Shown here one piece after another: positions 6,031 to 7,174 of a DNA stretch of 7,174 nt (the first letter of the stretch is position 1; every line of letters begins with the position of its first letter). The position numbers and the translations under genes are program-made. This stretch comes from Candidatus Poribacteria bacterium (GTDB lineage: Bacteria > Poribacteria > WGA-4E > WGA-3G). The stretch covers positions 1 to 7,174 of the forward strand of contig JAPPMR010000520.1 in the NCBI GenBank assembly GCA_028818995.1. The letters run 5' to 3'. The notes beneath the pieces were generated by a model, which did no database searches, was not told the DNA's origin, and saw nothing but the letters and a program-made list of their open reading frames with translations.

Positions 6031-6906
6031 ATGTTTGAGGGCTCTTATGTTGCACTCGTTACACCATTTAAGGACGATGAATCGTTAGATGAAGCAAAAC
6101 TGAAAGAACTGATTCAGTTTCAGATTGAAGGCGGCACACACGGCATCGTCCCGTGTGGCACAACAGGTGAATCCCCCGCGCTTTCTGATACTGAACACGA
6201 CAGAGTAATAGAGATCACCGTTGAAACAGTAAATGGAAGGTTACCTGTCATCGCTGGTACTGGCTCAAATTCAACGACACGGACCCTGCGAGCGACAGAA
6301 CATGCTAAAGCCGCAGGTGCAGATGCGGCACTGATTGTCACCCCTTATTACAACAAACCGACACAAGAAGGATTATACGCGCACTATATGAAAATTGCAG
6401 ATACGGTTGACATACCGATTGTTGTCTACAACGTGCCGGGACGTTGCGGCACGGACATTCTCTCACCAACCATTGCCCGCCTCGCCGAACATCCAAATAT
6501 TGTCGCGCTTAAAGAAGCAACAGGTGAACTCAAGCGTGCAAGTGAAGTTGTTAACCTATGCCCTGATGATTTCGTTGTCCTCTCAGGCGATGATGTCAAC
6601 ACACTGCCGATTATGGTAGTAGGTGGAAAGGGTGTAATCTCGGTTGTCGCAAACATTGCTCCTTCCGATGTAGCGGAGATGTGTAACGCCTTTCACGCTG
6701 GAAATCTTGAACTTGCTCGGAAACTTCATTATAAAACTTTACCGCTGGCAGTTAATCTGTTTATTGAAACGAACCCAATTCCAGCAAAAACTGCGTTGAT
6801 GCTGATGGGCAAACTCAACGGGAAAGTGCGCCTTCCGCTTGCTCCGATGGAACCTGCGAACCTCGAATCCCTCCGAAATACGCTTGCGGAAACAGGATTG
6901 ATTTAA
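6031..6906 (+). CDS. dapA: 4-hydroxy-tetrahydrodipicolinate synthase
   Basis: DapA condenses pyruvate with L-aspartate-4-semialdehyde, the committed step to DAP and lysine. It is a 291-residue cytoplasmic TIM barrel, normally a tetramer. All key residues fall at the numbers used for the E. coli enzyme: T44 and T45 in GTTGES, Y107 in TPYYNKP, Y133 and R138 in VYNVPGR, and the Schiff-base lysine K161 in ALKEATG. This positional match favours true DapA over N-acetylneuraminate lyase or KDG aldolase relatives, which share the fold. A textbook AAGGAGG (6017-6023) lies 7 nt before the ATG at 6031. It is second in the dapF-dapA unit. In many bacteria the enzyme is feedback-inhibited by lysine; I did not assess the allosteric site. 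The stop TAA is followed directly by ATG, an accident that opens only a 13-codon frame. Confidence 0.98.
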   Translation: MFEGSYVALVTPFKDDESLDEAKLKELIQFQIEGGTHGIVPCGTTGESPALSDTEHDRVIEITVETVNGRLPVIAGTGSNSTTRTLRATEHAKAAGADAALIVTPYYNKPTQEGLYAHYMKIADTVDIPIVVYNVPGRCGTDILSPTIARLAEHPNIVALKEATGELKRASEVVNLCPDDFVVLSGDDVNTLPIMVVGGKGVISVVANIAPSDVAEMCNAFHAGNLELARKLHYKTLPLAVNLFIETNPIPAKTALMLMGKLNGKVRLPLAPMEPANLESLRNTLAETGLI

Positions 6907-6940
6907 ATGAGGGGTGGGGTGTGTAAAGTTTTTGTTATAG

Positions 6941-7091
6941 TAACGTGAGTTTGATAATAAAATGTGAGTTTGCTCTAAACACTTTTCAAGTCTAAAAAAG
7001 CACTGTTTTTGTAGCATAACCTGTTAGGTTGTGCCGTTTTTGCGAAAAATAACAGAGCATGCTGCGGGTGAAACTTTTCAAACTCACGTTA
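6941..7091. mobile_element. Candidate MITE-like element with perfect terminal inverted repeats
   Basis: The 14 bases at 6941-6954 (TAACGTGAGTTTGA) recur as their exact reverse complement at 7078-7091, bounding 151 bp with no gene. Both ends carry an outer TA, so it can be read as ACGTGAGTTTGA termini flanked by a TA duplication, the target site used by IS630/Tc1-mariner transposases. A further near-copy of the left end, AATGTGAGTTTG, lies at 6961-6972, and ACTTTTCAA occurs near both ends (6981-6989 and 7073-7081). A T-tailed hairpin sits inside. The inverted repeat is directly visible; mobility is inferred, and a long-range secondary structure after dapA is the alternative. Confidence 0.5.
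7014..7041 (+). terminator. Possible rho-independent terminator after dapA
   Basis: GCATAACCT (7014-7022) and AGGTTGTGC (7026-7034) pair over 9 bp, including one G-U, around a GTT loop. CCG... follows for 2 nt before five T residues (7037-7041). It lies about 110 nt beyond the dapA stop. The stem is only moderately GC-rich, so efficiency is uncertain; it could instead be part of the surrounding repeat element. Confidence 0.42.
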
Positions 7092-7128
7092 AAATACGCA
7101 TCAACCGAGATACAGACAAAAAATACCC

Positions 7129-7174
7129 CCACAATTGAAACTCCAATAAAATCACAATAGAATCCCAATAAGAA
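7129..7174. repeat. Four imperfect 11-12 bp tandem units at the window end
   Basis: Successive units begin at 7129, 7141, 7152 and 7163: CCACAATTGAA, CTCCAATAAAA, TCACAATAGAA and TCCCAATAAGA. They share a YCNCAAT core at close to one helical turn. The array reaches the window edge and may continue. It overlies the promoter at 7135-7163, so it may be a protein-binding array or just A-rich drift. Confidence 0.4.
7135..7163 (+). promoter_or_regulatory. Candidate promoter for a gene beyond the right edge
   Basis: TTGAAA (7135-7140), a 17-bp spacer and TAGAAT (7158-7163) each match the consensus at 5 of 6 positions, with the same 17-bp spacing as the other promoters in the window. It points rightwards out of the window, so the gene it serves is not visible. 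The A-rich context raises the risk of a chance match. Confidence 0.45.

Noticed and set aside
6909..6922. G-rich tract after dapA as a G-quadruplex
   Set aside because: Only two runs of four G are present; four runs would be needed.
6907..6948. Thirteen-codon frame starting directly after the dapA stop
   Set aside because: It is too short, G-rich at the start, with no ribosome site of its own beyond the end of dapA; probably a chance TAA-ATG junction.
6739..7017. Minus-strand frame of 92 codons running into the dapA 3' end
   Set aside because: It starts within the MITE-like element and reads antisense to the conserved dapA C-terminus with no domain signal.
7129..7174. Beginning of a CRISPR array
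   Set aside because: The units are 11-12 bp, imperfect and contiguous, without spacers or a conserved repeat of CRISPR length.

Overview
The window is a piece of a moderately AT-leaning bacterial chromosome with seven complete protein genes and one truncated gene, in two blocks that diverge from the gap at 3288-3473. I judged base composition by eye and did not compute it. Bacterial identity rests on clear Shine-Dalgarno sites, sigma70-type promoters and the lysine/meso-diaminopimelate genes dapF and dapA. A cytoplasmic-type sulfatase next to an enolase-superfamily sugar-acid enzyme, together with the general protein style, recalls Candidatus Poribacteria or a similar marine or sponge-associated lineage. 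That is an impression from memory, not a demonstrated assignment.

Left block, minus strand (1-3287). A type I sulfatase (1029-2390) is followed after 2 nt by a mandelate racemase/muconate lactonizing-like enzyme (1026 to beyond base 1). The latter has no in-frame stop before the window edge, so its last few dozen residues are missing. A near-consensus promoter (2430-2458) lies upstream of the sulfatase, so the pair looks like one transcript. It could strip sulfate from an organic, perhaps sugar-derived, sulfate ester and then dehydrate or epimerise an acid sugar. Upstream is a separate P-loop nucleotide-kinase-like gene (2571-3287) with its own promoter (3336-3364).

Right block, plus strand (3409-7174). 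A fully consensus promoter (TTGACA, 17 bp, TATAAT) drives a toxin-antitoxin pair. The antitoxin has a HicB-like N-terminal half but its partner is a RelE/ParE-type toxin. The toxin frame overlaps the antitoxin and has no ATG where its family normally begins. dusB (tRNA dihydrouridine synthase) follows 26 nt after the toxin with no visible promoter or Shine-Dalgarno site of its own. A further promoter (5090-5118) then drives dapF and dapA, two steps of the lysine/meso-diaminopimelate pathway.

Tail (6907-7174). There is no gene here. It holds a 151-bp element with perfect 14-bp terminal inverted repeats beginning and ending in TA, which is MITE-like. Inside it is a hairpin followed by a T-run, a candidate terminator. 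After it come about four imperfect 11-12 bp tandem units that overlie a good sigma70 promoter pointing out of the window.

The most interesting items are the mixed toxin-antitoxin pair and its start-codon problem, the MITE-like element after dapA, and the sulfatase/enolase-superfamily pair.
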